Assembly: GCA_905250025.1 (NCBI GenBank)
Contig: CAJNOJ010000025.1
Location: 587,632 to 651,631 of the forward strand
Direction of reading: 5' to 3'
Length of the DNA stretch: 64,000 nt
Source: Adineta ricciae
Taxonomy: Eukaryota; Rotifera; Eurotatoria; Adinetida; Adinetidae
Made by a program: the position numbers and the translations under genes. This document shows, in pieces, positions 24,257 through 38,339 of this stretch (its first letter is position 1; each line of letters opens with the position of its first letter). The notes beneath the pieces were generated by a model. The model ran no database searches. It was not told where the DNA came from and saw nothing but the letters and a program-made list of their open reading frames with translations.

Positions 24257-24910
24257 ATGCGGGAGCCAATGCCAGTCTTGGCATTGTCAAATCGACAACG
24301 TTTACCTGTGAATCCGTCTAAACAAATTCCACTTCCTGATTCATTTGTTCAATCGAATAAATCCAAACGTTGGCGATTCTATGAGGAGTCTCTTCAAGAT
24401 ATGAAGGCAACCGGGAAATCGGTGTTTCCACACTCAGGCGGTAACTATATTGTCGATTTTTCTCTCACTGCAAGTGATCGAGATATCAACTATGATCAAC
24501 AACCGGTAAAGCGTCGACGAAAACGACCAACATATCGCCAATCGATCTACCATTCACTACTAACAATGCCAGCTCCAATTGAACTCTCCAGTATATCTGC
24601 TCGTGGACGAGCACCGGAAGTTCCAATAACGATGCCGCCGGTGAGAATACCTGACCCTCCAAGTGTCTATCAACATAATGCACCACCGCCAACGCCTCAG
24701 AACGATGAATCTGAACAATCATCTCGTCAGTTACAAGATAAAACTACAGTTCGTCCGTTTGCACAGAAACTCATGAAAGGAAAAGAGAGACAATCACAAT
24801 TTCATTTACCTGCAATTAATCTGTCTGTTTTATCACGACAGGAACCAAAGAAACTGTCGGCGAAAGAAGTTCGATCAACTCTATCGAATTATTTGCAAAA
24901 TTTCTATTGA
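24257..24910 (+). CDS. Unknown basic, proline-rich protein (217 aa)
   Basis: Single-exon frame from ATG 24257, the first ATG after an in-frame stop region, and ending NYLQNFY. No family recognised. It has a conserved-looking N-terminal part (RWRFYEESLQDMKATGKSVF), a basic cluster (KRRRKRPTYRQS) that could be a nuclear signal, and a Pro-rich disordered middle (ITMPPVRIPDPPSVYQ; PPPTPQNDE). The C-terminus is a short helix (KKLSAKEVRSTLSNYLQ). The frame has coding-like third positions and no competing splice model. It lies 455 bp downstream of the perilipin-like gene on the same strand. Confidence 0.55.
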   Translation: MREPMPVLALSNRQRLPVNPSKQIPLPDSFVQSNKSKRWRFYEESLQDMKATGKSVFPHSGGNYIVDFSLTASDRDINYDQQPVKRRRKRPTYRQSIYHSLLTMPAPIELSSISARGRAPEVPITMPPVRIPDPPSVYQHNAPPPTPQNDESEQSSRQLQDKTTVRPFAQKLMKGKERQSQFHLPAINLSVLSRQEPKKLSAKEVRSTLSNYLQNFY

Positions 24911-25151
24911 ACAATCAACGAATCTGTATAAATTCCTTTTCTTGTTATTTACCACTCTCATATAGCTTATCATGTATAGAATTCGTCCTATCAAATGAAT
25001 CGACAACGGATTCGAATGTTAATGAGCGCTTGAGAAATTTTTCACTTTAAATTTATCTTGATATTCAATGATGTCAAATGAACTAATGTAAATATCGTGA
25101 TGAAAAAAGAGATATGCAACAAATCGAAATAATAAATTTCAGCATAAAAGG

Positions 25152-26198
25152 TTAATTCTTCGATCGATGATGATTGAATATAGTTGGATATGGACGGTTC
25201 ACCTTTTCTCCCCATTGACTAGGATCTGGATAAAATGTCAGATTCCATTTCTTCGCCACTAGACTCAATGTAGATTGATCGTGACGATGTGCACGAAAAT
25301 CAGGATAATTCGATGATCCGAGTTCATTCTCGTCGTCTGTAATCACTCGATGGTCTTGTGCATACGTCAACCATTCGGATATGAATCGCAGACTACTAAA
25401 GCTTCTTTTTACCACAAGATAAGAAGCAATTCCCGCCTGTGTTTTTGTATACTCTGGTTTATCAGCATCGAGAATAATCAACGCATCACGTTTGGTAAAC
25501 ATTGATTCCTAGTAAATACAAACGATACGATACGAATGCATATTGAGTTCCAAAAGGTGAATGAATGTGTGTCTTACCTTCCAATCAGCTAATTCGAAAA
25601 GGACAATGTCTTGTTTCGACGTCAGTTTTGTTAAGTGGGAAATATCATTGGTAAAATTAACTGCAGCATCTGAATATACGATTATATCTCCGTCTCGTGC
25701 TAGATAAAGCTCCTGGAGGATTATGTATGGTTTCCATAGCCAATAGCCAGCTCCTCTCTGCCGATCTAGAATATTTTTGTTTCGATTGACAAATCCAGGA
25801 TCAGCATCCAAAATCTTCTTATTCAGCATCAAACATTGTTGAATTCCGTGTTTCAAACCTGTCAAACAGTTGTTTTTTTGCGCAAGCAGACAACATTGAT
25901 GGCCGAAATTAATCAGCAGTGGATAACAACGTTCTCGATCTGTTGTAGTCGGATAACTATGGATCCGACGACATAAAGAAGAAGAATCATTTTGAGATCG
26001 CACAAGCGTTGGCTCCTGTACCGGATTGTCTTTCAACACAACTTTCCATGTACAAACGAGTCCGGTGATGAAGATGATGAAAATAATTGTAATTTTTGCA
26101 GGACGAGAAGTTCGTATGGAAGTAGATCCATGTCCAAAGGGTTTTGTATACGTGCCGGATGGCGGCAACCACTTTTCACGCGATTCATTCTCGTGCAT
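25152..26198 (-). CDS. Type II membrane glycosyltransferase-like protein
   Basis: Exons 26198..25578 and 25508..25152 join in phase 0 to 325 aa. A short basic cytosolic tail is followed by one TM helix (ITIIFIIFITGLVCTWKVVL) and a lumenal domain. Motifs typical of GT-A-fold nucleotide-sugar transferases are visible: RGAGYWLWKPYIILQEL, DGDIIVYSDAAVNF (DxD-like), a DALIILDAD segment, and RAHRHDQSTLSL near the end. Cysteines CCLLAQKNNC may pair. Probably a Golgi enzyme; donor and acceptor unknown. It sits 434 bp downstream of the UDP-rhamnose synthase gene on the same strand, so a role in rhamnose-bearing glycans is conceivable but only an inference. Confidence 0.6.
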
Positions 26199-26285
26199 GG
26201 TAGAATTCGGTGTCTAATTTAATGAACTTCGTTTAGAAAGAACACAAGAATTTCTTTTGTATACGATACTCGTCATCGTAGACAG

Positions 26286-26306
26286 ATATATATATATATA
26301 TATGTA
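26286..26306. repeat. TA dinucleotide tract
   Basis: An alternating AT run (about 20 nt) just upstream of the glycosyltransferase gene. Simple low-complexity sequence; no function assigned. Confidence 0.6.
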
Positions 26307-26631
26307 TATCATGGATTCCAATAAGAATTTGATTGGACTTTGAAAGACAATCATTTTTCTTCTGACCGTCGTCGCATTCATCAAACAAAATGTGAAGAAG
26401 TTACAACTGACTTTACACTCTTGATTGAGTTTCAATAGATAGTCTACATATAATGGAATGATTTCATGAGCAAAAATTTTCTTAAAAACAAAACTTGATG
26501 ATATATATTGATAAGTAAAAAAGGATATTGAAATCACTAAAAACAATCATTATATAGTCTGTAGTTTATAATCCATCAGAGAGACAGAGAGATAATTGAG
26601 ATAATCACTTGAGAAAATTGCTTATCTTATT

Positions 26632-28771
<2,140 letters not shown>

Positions 28772-29962
28772 GTTCTGAAACGAAATTTCATCGATTTCTT
28801 TTATTAAAAAAATTCGATTTCAAAGGTTTCCCTTCGAATTACACAATCAGAGAAAATCAATTGCCTTCAATTCTCCAAACTGATACGACTATCGGATAGC
28901 CTTGTACTATTCTACAGATAGGTATGCAATGAAGGAGAATGTTTCCTGTCATATTGAATGATTACGTCTACAAAATACAATGTACATGCGCCCCATTTCG
29001 GCCAGCTAGAAACGACAGTATTGACGTTGTGATTTTTTTCTCGTTTGTATACTCGTCGGCTTTTTTTCGTCTTTCTTTATCATGATTGCGTTGTGACACG
29101 CAAAGGAAGACAAGAAGAAATGAACGAAAAATCGAATCGTGTAGAAAAAAAATCAACAGAGCGTGGATCACTAAAAGCATGACTTTTCTCGCCATTCATT
29201 CCACCTGGGAAGAAGTAAATACAAAAAAAAAAGAAAAATTACAACGAGAATTAGATGAAAGAATCAATTCTCGTCCTAATTCGATTCTACTTACTATGCC
29301 TAATACCGTTTATCAACTATGTTTATACATATTCTACGATCGATTCTATCCCCTGTCGACAAATTTTCTTCGTACTTCAAGAAACATTTTTTCCTCATGT
29401 AATAGTTTAGAATAGTCTAAGAGAATGCATCTTTTCTCACTCAATTCTATCAACTAAATAAAGAAAAAAAAAACTTGCAGACGAGAAGAGAAAGTGTGGC
29501 AGTAGTAGCCAGGTTTAGTTTCTTTTTTTTCTTCTCTTCTGCTCGCGCAGTTCTGTAAGTCTTCAAATATAAGGCAGCACAGCGTAATTATACAACCTAG
29601 TATAAGACGGCTTTTTCCTGTTCTTTTTTTTCACTGTTGAACTGTGTCATCGAAGAGAAAATGGCCGACGTCAAATATTAACTGAACATGTGTCAAAACG
29701 TGAGAGAAAAAGTAGCCATCTCAAGACATGAACGTCTATCAATAACATGATATTTAAACGCTATTCTCCATTTACAATCTGAAAAGTTTTTTTTATTTTC
29801 AATAATAAAACTTTACGGGGATATATGCACAACAATATCGAATAATCGATACTCAGAATAAATAAATCTCGTCTGCACCCATCTTGATCAGAATCAATCG
29901 TGACACTAAGACTGTATATTTATCAAAGTGTACCGACATAAATGTTTACACTCATCCAGTTC
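28772..29962. other. Intergenic region, no gene supported
   Basis: Upstream flank of the rhamnose synthase gene. Short open frames have no splice support or domain similarity; T- and A-rich runs occur at 29455-29475 and 29520-29540. Confidence 0.45.
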
Positions 29963-30589
29963 CTACTGTTTCGTTAGTTTAATTCTTGGAAATTTCGTAT
30001 TATTGAAATTAACACACGGTTCTTGATAACTCTGTGACAGTTGATTCGATCGTCTTTCTTCATATTCTTGATTGTGACGTCGATGTCGTACACAAGGTAA
30101 ATGGTCCTTGGCATAACGCTCCTCACTTAAACAACGGTAATATCTGCCTATGGAACTGTAGGTATTCATTGATGAGCCATTTATATGGCTATCCTGACGA
30201 AATTTCATTTGCATACCATAATGAATATCAAATATCGAAAGACATCGATCGATTTGCTTTTTTTCTTGTTTTTTCCGTTGTTGAATTATATTTAGAAATG
30301 AAGCTCGTTGAAGTACATTCGATTTCGCTAAATAAATTTGAATATTTTCATTCAAAAGCAACGATTGATCAGTCCATTGTTTCTCCTTTGGCGTGTTCGA
30401 TACACATTTCTCGGAAGTGCAACATTGTCCACTCTAAATATCCAAACTATGATGATTTATCTGCGAATATAAACAAAGATAATAAACCTCATTGTTATCA
30501 GGTGAATCTTTTGGGACAACATTAATGTCTTCATTGAGAATATCATTAGGTGATGCGGTGTAAATCCATCCGTCGCCAATTCTTGCCAT
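29963..30589 (-). CDS. Unknown protein (190 aa), two exons
   Basis: Exon 1 30589..30488 (ATG at 30589, MARIGDGWIYTASPND), intron 30487..30434 (54 nt, donor GTTTAT, acceptor TTTAG), exon 2 30433..29963 ending TAG. The junction preserves the frame. The protein is hydrophilic, with a Cys pair near the junction (SGQCCTSEKC), a coiled-coil-like basic stretch (IIQQRKKQEKKQIDR) and a Tyr/Arg-rich C-terminus (RYYRCLSEERYAKDHLP). No family recognised. The donor is weak. A 163-codon open frame on the opposite strand covers the same bases; I prefer the minus strand because it has a splice-consistent two-exon model. Confidence 0.4.
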
Positions 30590-33500
30590 TTGAAAGAAAT
30601 TTGTTTTGTATTTCAACGTTTGATCGACATTTATATCCAGACATTTGTTTGTTCTTTTTCAAATGGAATTATTTCAAATAGACAATAGACAACTTGTTGA
30701 AATAGTCTCTCAATGATAGTATCAGAAGTCAGAAGTGTTGTAAAAACAACCTTTTCTTCCAAATACGTGCACTTGCCGTTAAAAAGAAAAAGTCAGGTGA
30801 ATGTATGGTAAGTCTTTATGTGTGTTACATAAGTAATAGGTCCCCGAGTGAAGTATTCTGTGTACTCGATAGAATAATTTCGAGACTTGTCAAATGAGGT
30901 TAAGATTAAATGCAGCTATTGTGTGACTTTATACATGAATGCAAAACTTAATGAATGCAAGATCATAAATGAGTTCATGTCACGTAGAATTCGTTGAAAT
31001 GATCAAGTGCATTATGATCATGAAGTCTTTCAGTTTATTATTACCACATAAGAATTAGTCCTCGATAAATATTCCATCCAAATCCGGTAGCCAGATGATT
31101 TATTTTGAATTGTCCTTGACATTATACAGATATCATGATATTGAATAGTGATAGAAAATGAGAACTAACAGTTAAAGTGCAAAGAATGTCAGAACGACAA
31201 GCACTGCTCGATATTAATAAGTAGATTGTTCAGAATGTTTCGATCTTTATTCACTATTTAAACAAAGCATAGTAAACTTGACGAATTCCAACGTAAATAT
31301 ACATTTGTATATCGGAATGTGATAGAAGAATTCCAACCAATGGGGTCAACCTGTTCACGTAAGCTGTGACCAGCAGTATAAGTCAAATAAACTTTTCCCA
31401 TGGCTTTATTTGAGCGTTTCCGACGTACTGCTTAACTTTTATGAGTAGATAAAGGATTTCATCAAACAGAAATATAAGACCGATTAGCATTAAGTTAACA
31501 AACACAATAAGAATGGTTATTAATGCCTAGAGACTAAACAGTAATGACGTAGTTCTACTCAACTACAAAACAATCTTGTCAGAGTCCTCAAGGAATAAGT
31601 CTCATAATCGGTTTCACATATATTGTCGATGTTTTTAACAAACACAAGTGTTTCTGTACGAATTATATTTCTCGGGTAAACTTCAGATCGGTGGGTGTAA
31701 TCTTCCGACACAAACAGAAGCAGGCTTTTTCTGTACCGCTCTTTTTGATCTGACCATTCACAGGAAAGCTTTAACTACGAAATAATGAGTTCAACTATGC
31801 GATCGCTATATCAAAGAGGGAAAATACGAGGTATTACCTTAAACTAGTAAAATTTGTACCACGCTCATGTTCCCGTAATTAAACTATTTCCTCGTCAGTT
31901 GTATCTTTCGTATCGTTATCAATTATGTTTGTTGCTAATTCATGTTTTTTTCATGCGAAATAAATCAAATATAAGTAATATAAAATGTGCCTAAAGAGTA
32001 TCTCTGGCTTCAAAGTTGCGGCTATAACCGTCGATAGATGAAAGCAGTTTACTAATAAACAGGTTAGTATGCCATGCATGAGAAAAGTATGTTAAATGGC
32101 GCCATGTGAAGCTGAAATAAATTAGCTACAGATTTTTTTATGCGATAAAAGATGTCATTCGAAAGGATAGTATTGTTGCCAGGTAGATAAATTCTTTCTT
32201 TCTCATTTTAGCTTGAAAAGCTTCTTACTGAACATAATAGATATACAGTACCCATGTAATTTTACGGAAGAAACGTTCCGGGTCAAACTATTCATACGCT
32301 TTCCTAGTGTTATTTGAGAAACTCAAACTCCCACTGAGTAGTGAGATGTTGAAATCGATTGGACTAGCCTAATAGTTTCCTCATTAAGAAAACTTCTTCC
32401 AGTTTCATATGAGTATATAAAATATTTCTGATAGAACCTGTGACTTTTGTCAGTATTTCAAGTTGATTTCACTCGCTTCCAAACACCTCGCTCGTTGTCG
32501 TCGAATAGATTCTTTTAAATGACTTTCTAAGTCTATTAATAATCAAGAGTAATTGAAAAATCAGCGCATATGCCTCGTGTGACAAACAAATGACTTATAT
32601 AACTCCAATTACTATGGCAAACATTTTATTATCAGCGGCTTTCCCTTTGAATCGCATTTTATTTGATATATACTCATGAGTTCAATGATATAATTGCAAT
32701 TTGTCAAGCGAGACATCCACGTTTTCGAAATAATATGCCATTTAAGCAGGTAAAAGATGTGTTATCGTAGATATTCAATGTAATCATTAAGGGTTAGTTT
32801 TGACTCCGGACAAGAAAAAAGACTTTTGATCTTAAATATCTTTGACTATTTCTCATCCGTCGGAAAGTGCAGGTGTCCTTCATCGGAAGTTCATAATAAT
32901 TCCAACGTGCAATCGTTATATATTTCTATTGCGACGAACCGGTGTCATTAATGTTCAAATGTCACTAACTTATATCATCGTTTGCTTGCAGGGTGTGTTT
33001 TTCTTTCATCACTACGATAATATGAAAAATACTTTTGGATAGTATCGTGATAAAATCATCTGAGACCGACAAATCGAAGTCGACGGATAGTGTTGATAGG
33101 CTCGTTTGCTGCTTTCTACGATCATATCTTTTCTTTGATTATCTAACTTTGCTCCTAGAAGAATGAAAAGCAAATGAGTTTGGATTAGGGTAGGTGCTAT
33201 TATGAAAGAGATCGATTCGTGTTGATTTGTCGAAAGGAGGTCGCAATGATATCGAATGAGTAAAATGTAATCAATCATGTTAGAAGAAATTGTTGACATT
33301 CGATTCTTTTCCTATCGGAGGTAAGATATTTATTATTTCGAAAAGAGCAGACTGCAATGAGCAAATCGAATAATAATCATAGACGATGATGATTGATGAA
33401 GAACTATTTCTGATTGTGCCAGATTTCCTTATGTTTGACCATGAAGGAACATATCATTTTCTCATGTTTTTTTTTCTTCGAACTGTTCTCTTTAATCTAC

Positions 33501-34161
33501 AAAGGGTTTTCCTGACGATTTGATGTGATAAATACAATATGTTAGGTATCTTTTTTTCATTTCCTGAGTAGAACTCTAGCTGAAAAATAATGTAAATGAA
33601 GTCTTTTATTCACTATATTTGTAGTTTACTACGATTTCATCTGAGTATATGGCGAGATGCGCTTATTTACGATATATATGTATATATAACCCTGCATTAA
33701 GTGTCTGTCAAATGAAAGATGATCAGAGTTTGTTTTTGAGTACCGAAAAACAGAAGTGTCAACTGTTATTTTTATTGTTCATCGTTTTTTTATTTTAGAA
33801 AATTGACAAATTGGTCTTTTGTCTTTTTTTTCTTTTCATATAATATAAGTTAACGATGAGCTGTCGGATGCTAATAGTCTTGGGAGAGAAGGAGAGAAGA
33901 GAAAAGGAAAAGAGAGAAATGGTGAAACAAGAAGGAGAGGAGAGAAAGAGAAGTTTTTCGATAGAAATGATGTTCTGCGACAAGCAAAATATCTAAAATG
34001 ACAAAAACATCAAGCTCATCAGATCGATCTGGTGATAGTTTGATCTTTTTTACTCTGAAGTGAAGCTAACGCGACACATATTCTTGACATTAATCAGATT
34101 ATTCCTAAAGAACTCCAACTTCTTATTTTATAGTATTTCTCTGACGAAATTTCCAAAAGAT
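30590..34161. other. Gene-poor stretch of about 3.5 kb
   Basis: I saw no reading frame longer than about 95 codons, no splice-consistent exon chain and no repeat structure. T/A-rich throughout. It may hold regulatory DNA or the 5' exons of the receptor at 34162 (an acceptor-like TTTTATAG lies at about 34132). Confidence 0.45.
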
Positions 34162-35898
34162 ATGTCCGCTGTCTTTCGGACCATCACATTATTACTTTTT
34201 CTTTCCGTGTACATCATTGGTCTGATTGGGAACGGTCTTCTAATCTGTAAGTGTGAATTGTCGATCAAATTTTCTATCCAAAACAAGTTTTCTTTGCTTT
34301 TAGTTATTGTATTTCGACAGAAAAATCTTCGTACTGTTCCCAATTTACTTGTTGTTAGTTTAGCGCTTGGCGATTTCTTATTTGTTTTATTTTGTGTACC
34401 ATTTGGGGCCGTTGCTTATTCATTAGAATATTATCCGTTTTCAACATTTTATTGTCGTTTCGAGAATTTCATTATTAATCTCTCGTTGGGCGTCTCTGTC
34501 TTTTCTCTCTTAGCATTGAGTGCTGACCGATACAAAATCATCGTGAAACCATTCTCTAGTCATGCCAATGATCCATCAATTAAATTGAAAACAATCGTTA
34601 TATCAATATGGGTCTTATCAACGATTCTCGCCTTACCCGAGACAATCTACAGTGGTAAGTTTTTCTCTTTTTCACATAGACAAAAGAATAGAGATGAATC
34701 AAGTAGATGTCCGATACTTGAGATTAATTGAAATTGTACAACGTTATTGTTTCAGGTCTTATTACCGAAACATTTCAGCAAGAAAATAATCAGACAGTGG
34801 AATTGATTTATTGTTGGAGTCCAAATGAAAGTGACCTACTGGCCAATCATATATTTATGATCTCACGGCAAATTTTACGTGTAGTTATTTACTATATCAT
34901 GCCGTTGATATTCGTTTCGGTCTTTTATATTCTAATTGCTAAGCATTTATTTCAAACTAAGCATATGATTGTTACTCAGACGACAACACGGCCATTACTT
35001 AATGACCTGACTAAAACGAAACGATGCGTTCCAAGCGGAAGATTATCCAAACCAACATACAATGGTGGCATTCAAGAACAACAACGCCATAGTGAGATAA
35101 ATAATAATTATAAAAAGAAAACAACGTCACGTTCGTTACAACTTGACAATGATGATCTCAAGAGTACCCAGAATTCATCATCATCTTCATCAGCAGTGAC
35201 AAGTAATATTCGACGGGCTCGCGACCTGTCCTTGGGAAATTCAACAATAAATAATAATATGATTCTTCATACTCTATATCAAGATGTCAAATCTCGAAAG
35301 CAATTACGCGCACGACATAAAGTAGCGAAAACCGTTCTCTTTTTATGCACTGTCTTTTTCATATGTTGGTTACCGAAACAAATACATGATTTATATTGGT
35401 AAGTTGAAAAGGAGAACAAGTATAGGAAAATTCTCCTTTATATTTGATAGGTTTATCGGCGTCATTGTTTATTCTGCACGTTGGAATCATTTCTGGCAAT
35501 TCAATAAAACTCTAGCACTTATCTTTTCTTATACTTATTCATGTATTAACCCATTTGCACTTTATTTTCTTTCTTCGACATTCCGACATTTTTACAAACG
35601 TTATCTTTGTTTTTGGACGAACTCACCTTGTTGCTCAACGAAGTGTCGTCTTGATGATATTCATCAGCGCCGACGAACAGGTGACATGGGTACAGTTAGT
35701 GAATATCAACATCGTTCATCGGCAAATAATGTCACAGGAATTTATTATGATTTAAATCGAACAAGGAACTCCACTTTGTATCCAACACAGCAAAGTCCGA
35801 TTCGAATGCATCGTTATACCTTGTCGGATGGCATATCGAGCGAAAGTGGATATCACCAAACTGATATCAATCATCAACGATCGTCCTCGCCGAATTGA
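34162..35898 (+). CDS. Bombesin/CCHamide-type neuropeptide receptor (class A GPCR)
   Basis: Exons 34162-34246, 34304-34654, 34756-35398 and 35451-35898 are phase-consistent; about 508 aa. TM1 has GLIGNGLLI, TM2 NLLVVSLALGDFLF, TM3 SLGVSVFSLLALSADRYKII, TM6 TVLFLCTVFFICWLPKQIHD, and TM7 SYTYSCINPFALYFLSSTFR. These blocks resemble bombesin/GRP and arthropod CCHamide receptors (CINPFALY, ALSADRY). The third intracellular loop is very long (about 120 aa) with a poly-Ser run. The N-terminus before TM1 is very short if the ATG at 34162 is used; the frame stays open upstream to an acceptor at about 34132, so a missing 5' exon with the extracellular tail is likely. Confidence 0.82.
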
Positions 35899-38300
35899 AC
35901 AATTCACTCATCGTCTGTTCATCATTTACCGGTGATTATGTACAACCATCTGTTGTCATTTAGATTCATCATCATATTCATATATTTGTTTGTATGTTCT
36001 CATGTACATTTGTCTTGTTCCATTTTGATGTTGAATGGTTAAGTGCTTGTCTACATGATCTGAACGCTAAATATAGGATAGCACGTTCGGTTTAATTCAA
36101 GTTTTCTTCGTTCTGTCTAATTCGCTGAAGACTTGTAAACTGGAATTATTCATAAGAATAAATTAACGAAAAACATATGTGCGAATGAAAAAATAGACCA
36201 GCGAGGATTGTTTTCATGAACGAGTTTTATCATCAGTCTTATGATGCTATTTGAGATCATTCAATTGTGCGATAATGGTGATCTTTCCAAGGGTGTTATT
36301 TGTTATGTTGTTCTCAAATGGCTGTACTTCCACGCTGAACAATGATGTACCAATTGACTTGAGGTACTGAGTACAAGACTTCATGCTGACTTAGGTCATA
36401 GAAATATCCTGAACAATTATTTCCTTCGAATAAAAAGTTTTAGACACAAGGATTTCCTCTGTCACGTTTTGCGTCGAATTTATCATCGATACGATGATTT
36501 TTTTTTCAACAACACTCTAGTATTTCATCTAATCACTTTCTGCAATATGCGATTTTTATCTCCATTGTATTGTCAATATCGCGCGAGATTTATCATCCAT
36601 CAATATCTAAAGCTAACTGTCAGATAGCCAATCCTCGAAGAAGTCTTATTCTATTGATATATTTATGAACAAGCAGTTGATAGAAGTTCCACAAAGTCTT
36701 CTTAAGCTATAGGCACGTAGGTTTGCACTTGACGGGCGATGAAATCGATTCGAATGCGTCATTCCATGTTTCTATTTTGTCGAAAAGCTTTGAACACAAT
36801 TGCAGTAATTTAAACGCGTAGTACGAACGTTAAATATTGCACGTAGTCGGACTCAGTGAAGTGTTTCTTTAGTACAAAGTCATGAATCATCTATCAAATG
36901 ACGTTTCTACTCCTTGATACACATAGATGGAGTGGCACCATTCGTCGTGTTCATCCCTGGACTGGTACATCCTGCATCTCGTGGCGATTATTTTGTCGAA
37001 TCTTAATATAAAAAGTCTGTCAACTATCCATTATAATAATTGATTATCCATTTTAATAATAAGCCAACAACGCAGGTATATCATTTACTATTGAATCAAA
37101 CACATTGCTGTCTATGATGTACTATAATTTTTAGAAATAAACAATGTAAGAGTCTCGGAGTAGAACGACACTATTAGAATCACAGAAGATAATGTTGTTT
37201 TGTCTTTCAAATTCAATTTGAAAAAATATAAATGTATTTTAAGCAGTCATATGTTTTCTGTCAACACGGATGTTTTGTCACAAAAGTATAACAGATTTTT
37301 TGGACAATTTATCAGTATTAAATGGTTATCATTTTGAGACATCTTGTCAACGCGATAAATCAAAAATGTATTGTCAGATTCTGACTTTCTTCTCTCAATT
37401 ATTAAAACTATTGCAAAAGTGCGAAAATATCCTACTGAAAATATATCTTCTTGAATCATTGTAGAAAAACCGCACAATTGAATTCAATACCGATGAGTAT
37501 CCAAATAATCAGGAAATCTATGCGAAGGACGGGAATGGATAAGCAATGGGAGATGAGCCACGGTGAGTTTATCAGAAATTCATTGATAATCTATCTTGAA
37601 GAAGCAAAATAAGCTTTGTAGGAAGGAATTGAGTGAGAATTACGCAAATTGGACATCTCTTTCAGATGAAAATATTGCAGGGATATTTTGCAAAAAACTG
37701 TGACCCATCAGATCGAATTTATTATCTATATTTACTTTTTATGATATTCTTATTAACCTATTATTCAAGAATATTCATTTTCAATTGGCAGGGAATTCAA
37801 TTCTGTCTCATTATATATATATGATACCTATCGATTATTTATGAGATATTTTGATCATTATGGTCTTGTCCGTTTATTAAGCTTTATAAACAGACTTTTA
37901 TATCCGAGTCAGTCGGATCCTTTTCTTCTGCGAGCAGATTTCTCTTCTATGTCATTCGGTAGAGCAAAGTAAGGATTCCAAACTAGTATATAAATCGTTT
38001 CATTCCTGTGTTGGCCCGTACAGTATATGTCGCCCACAATCGTTTTAACTGACAAAACTGTTTTTCATATACGTCAACGGTTTGTCGTTCAGAAAGAATG
38101 CCATACTCAGATTTAGCACAAAAGAAAACTGAAACGATCTTTATGGGTTTCAGAGTCAACTGACCGCTCCTTCTCTTAAGAATAAATATTTTCAAATATT
38201 AAACTGTTAAGAATAAAGGGAAAAGTAATTAAGGTTAATAAAAGCTGTGCTTTATGAATCACAAAATTTTCACGGTATTTTTACGTGAAAGTGACGTTCG
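35899..38300. other. Gene-poor stretch
   Basis: Includes the receptor's 3' UTR with AATAAA at 36157-36162. Beyond that there are no supported coding frames, RNA genes or repeats; the longest open frames are under 80 codons. Confidence 0.45.
36157..36162 (+). terminator. Poly(A) signal of the bombesin-type receptor
   Basis: AATAAA about 260 nt after the stop codon at 35898. Confidence 0.4.
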
Positions 38301-38339
38301 ATGTACATAATTCTCACTCAATTCGCTTCTACAAAGCTC

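Noticed and set aside
30034-30525. 163-codon plus-strand open frame
   Set aside because: Antisense to a splice-consistent two-exon minus gene; no recognisable domain. Kept only as an alternative.
33012-33299. 95-codon minus frame in the gene-poor stretch
   Set aside because: No homology recognised, no splice partners, AT-rich composition; likely chance.
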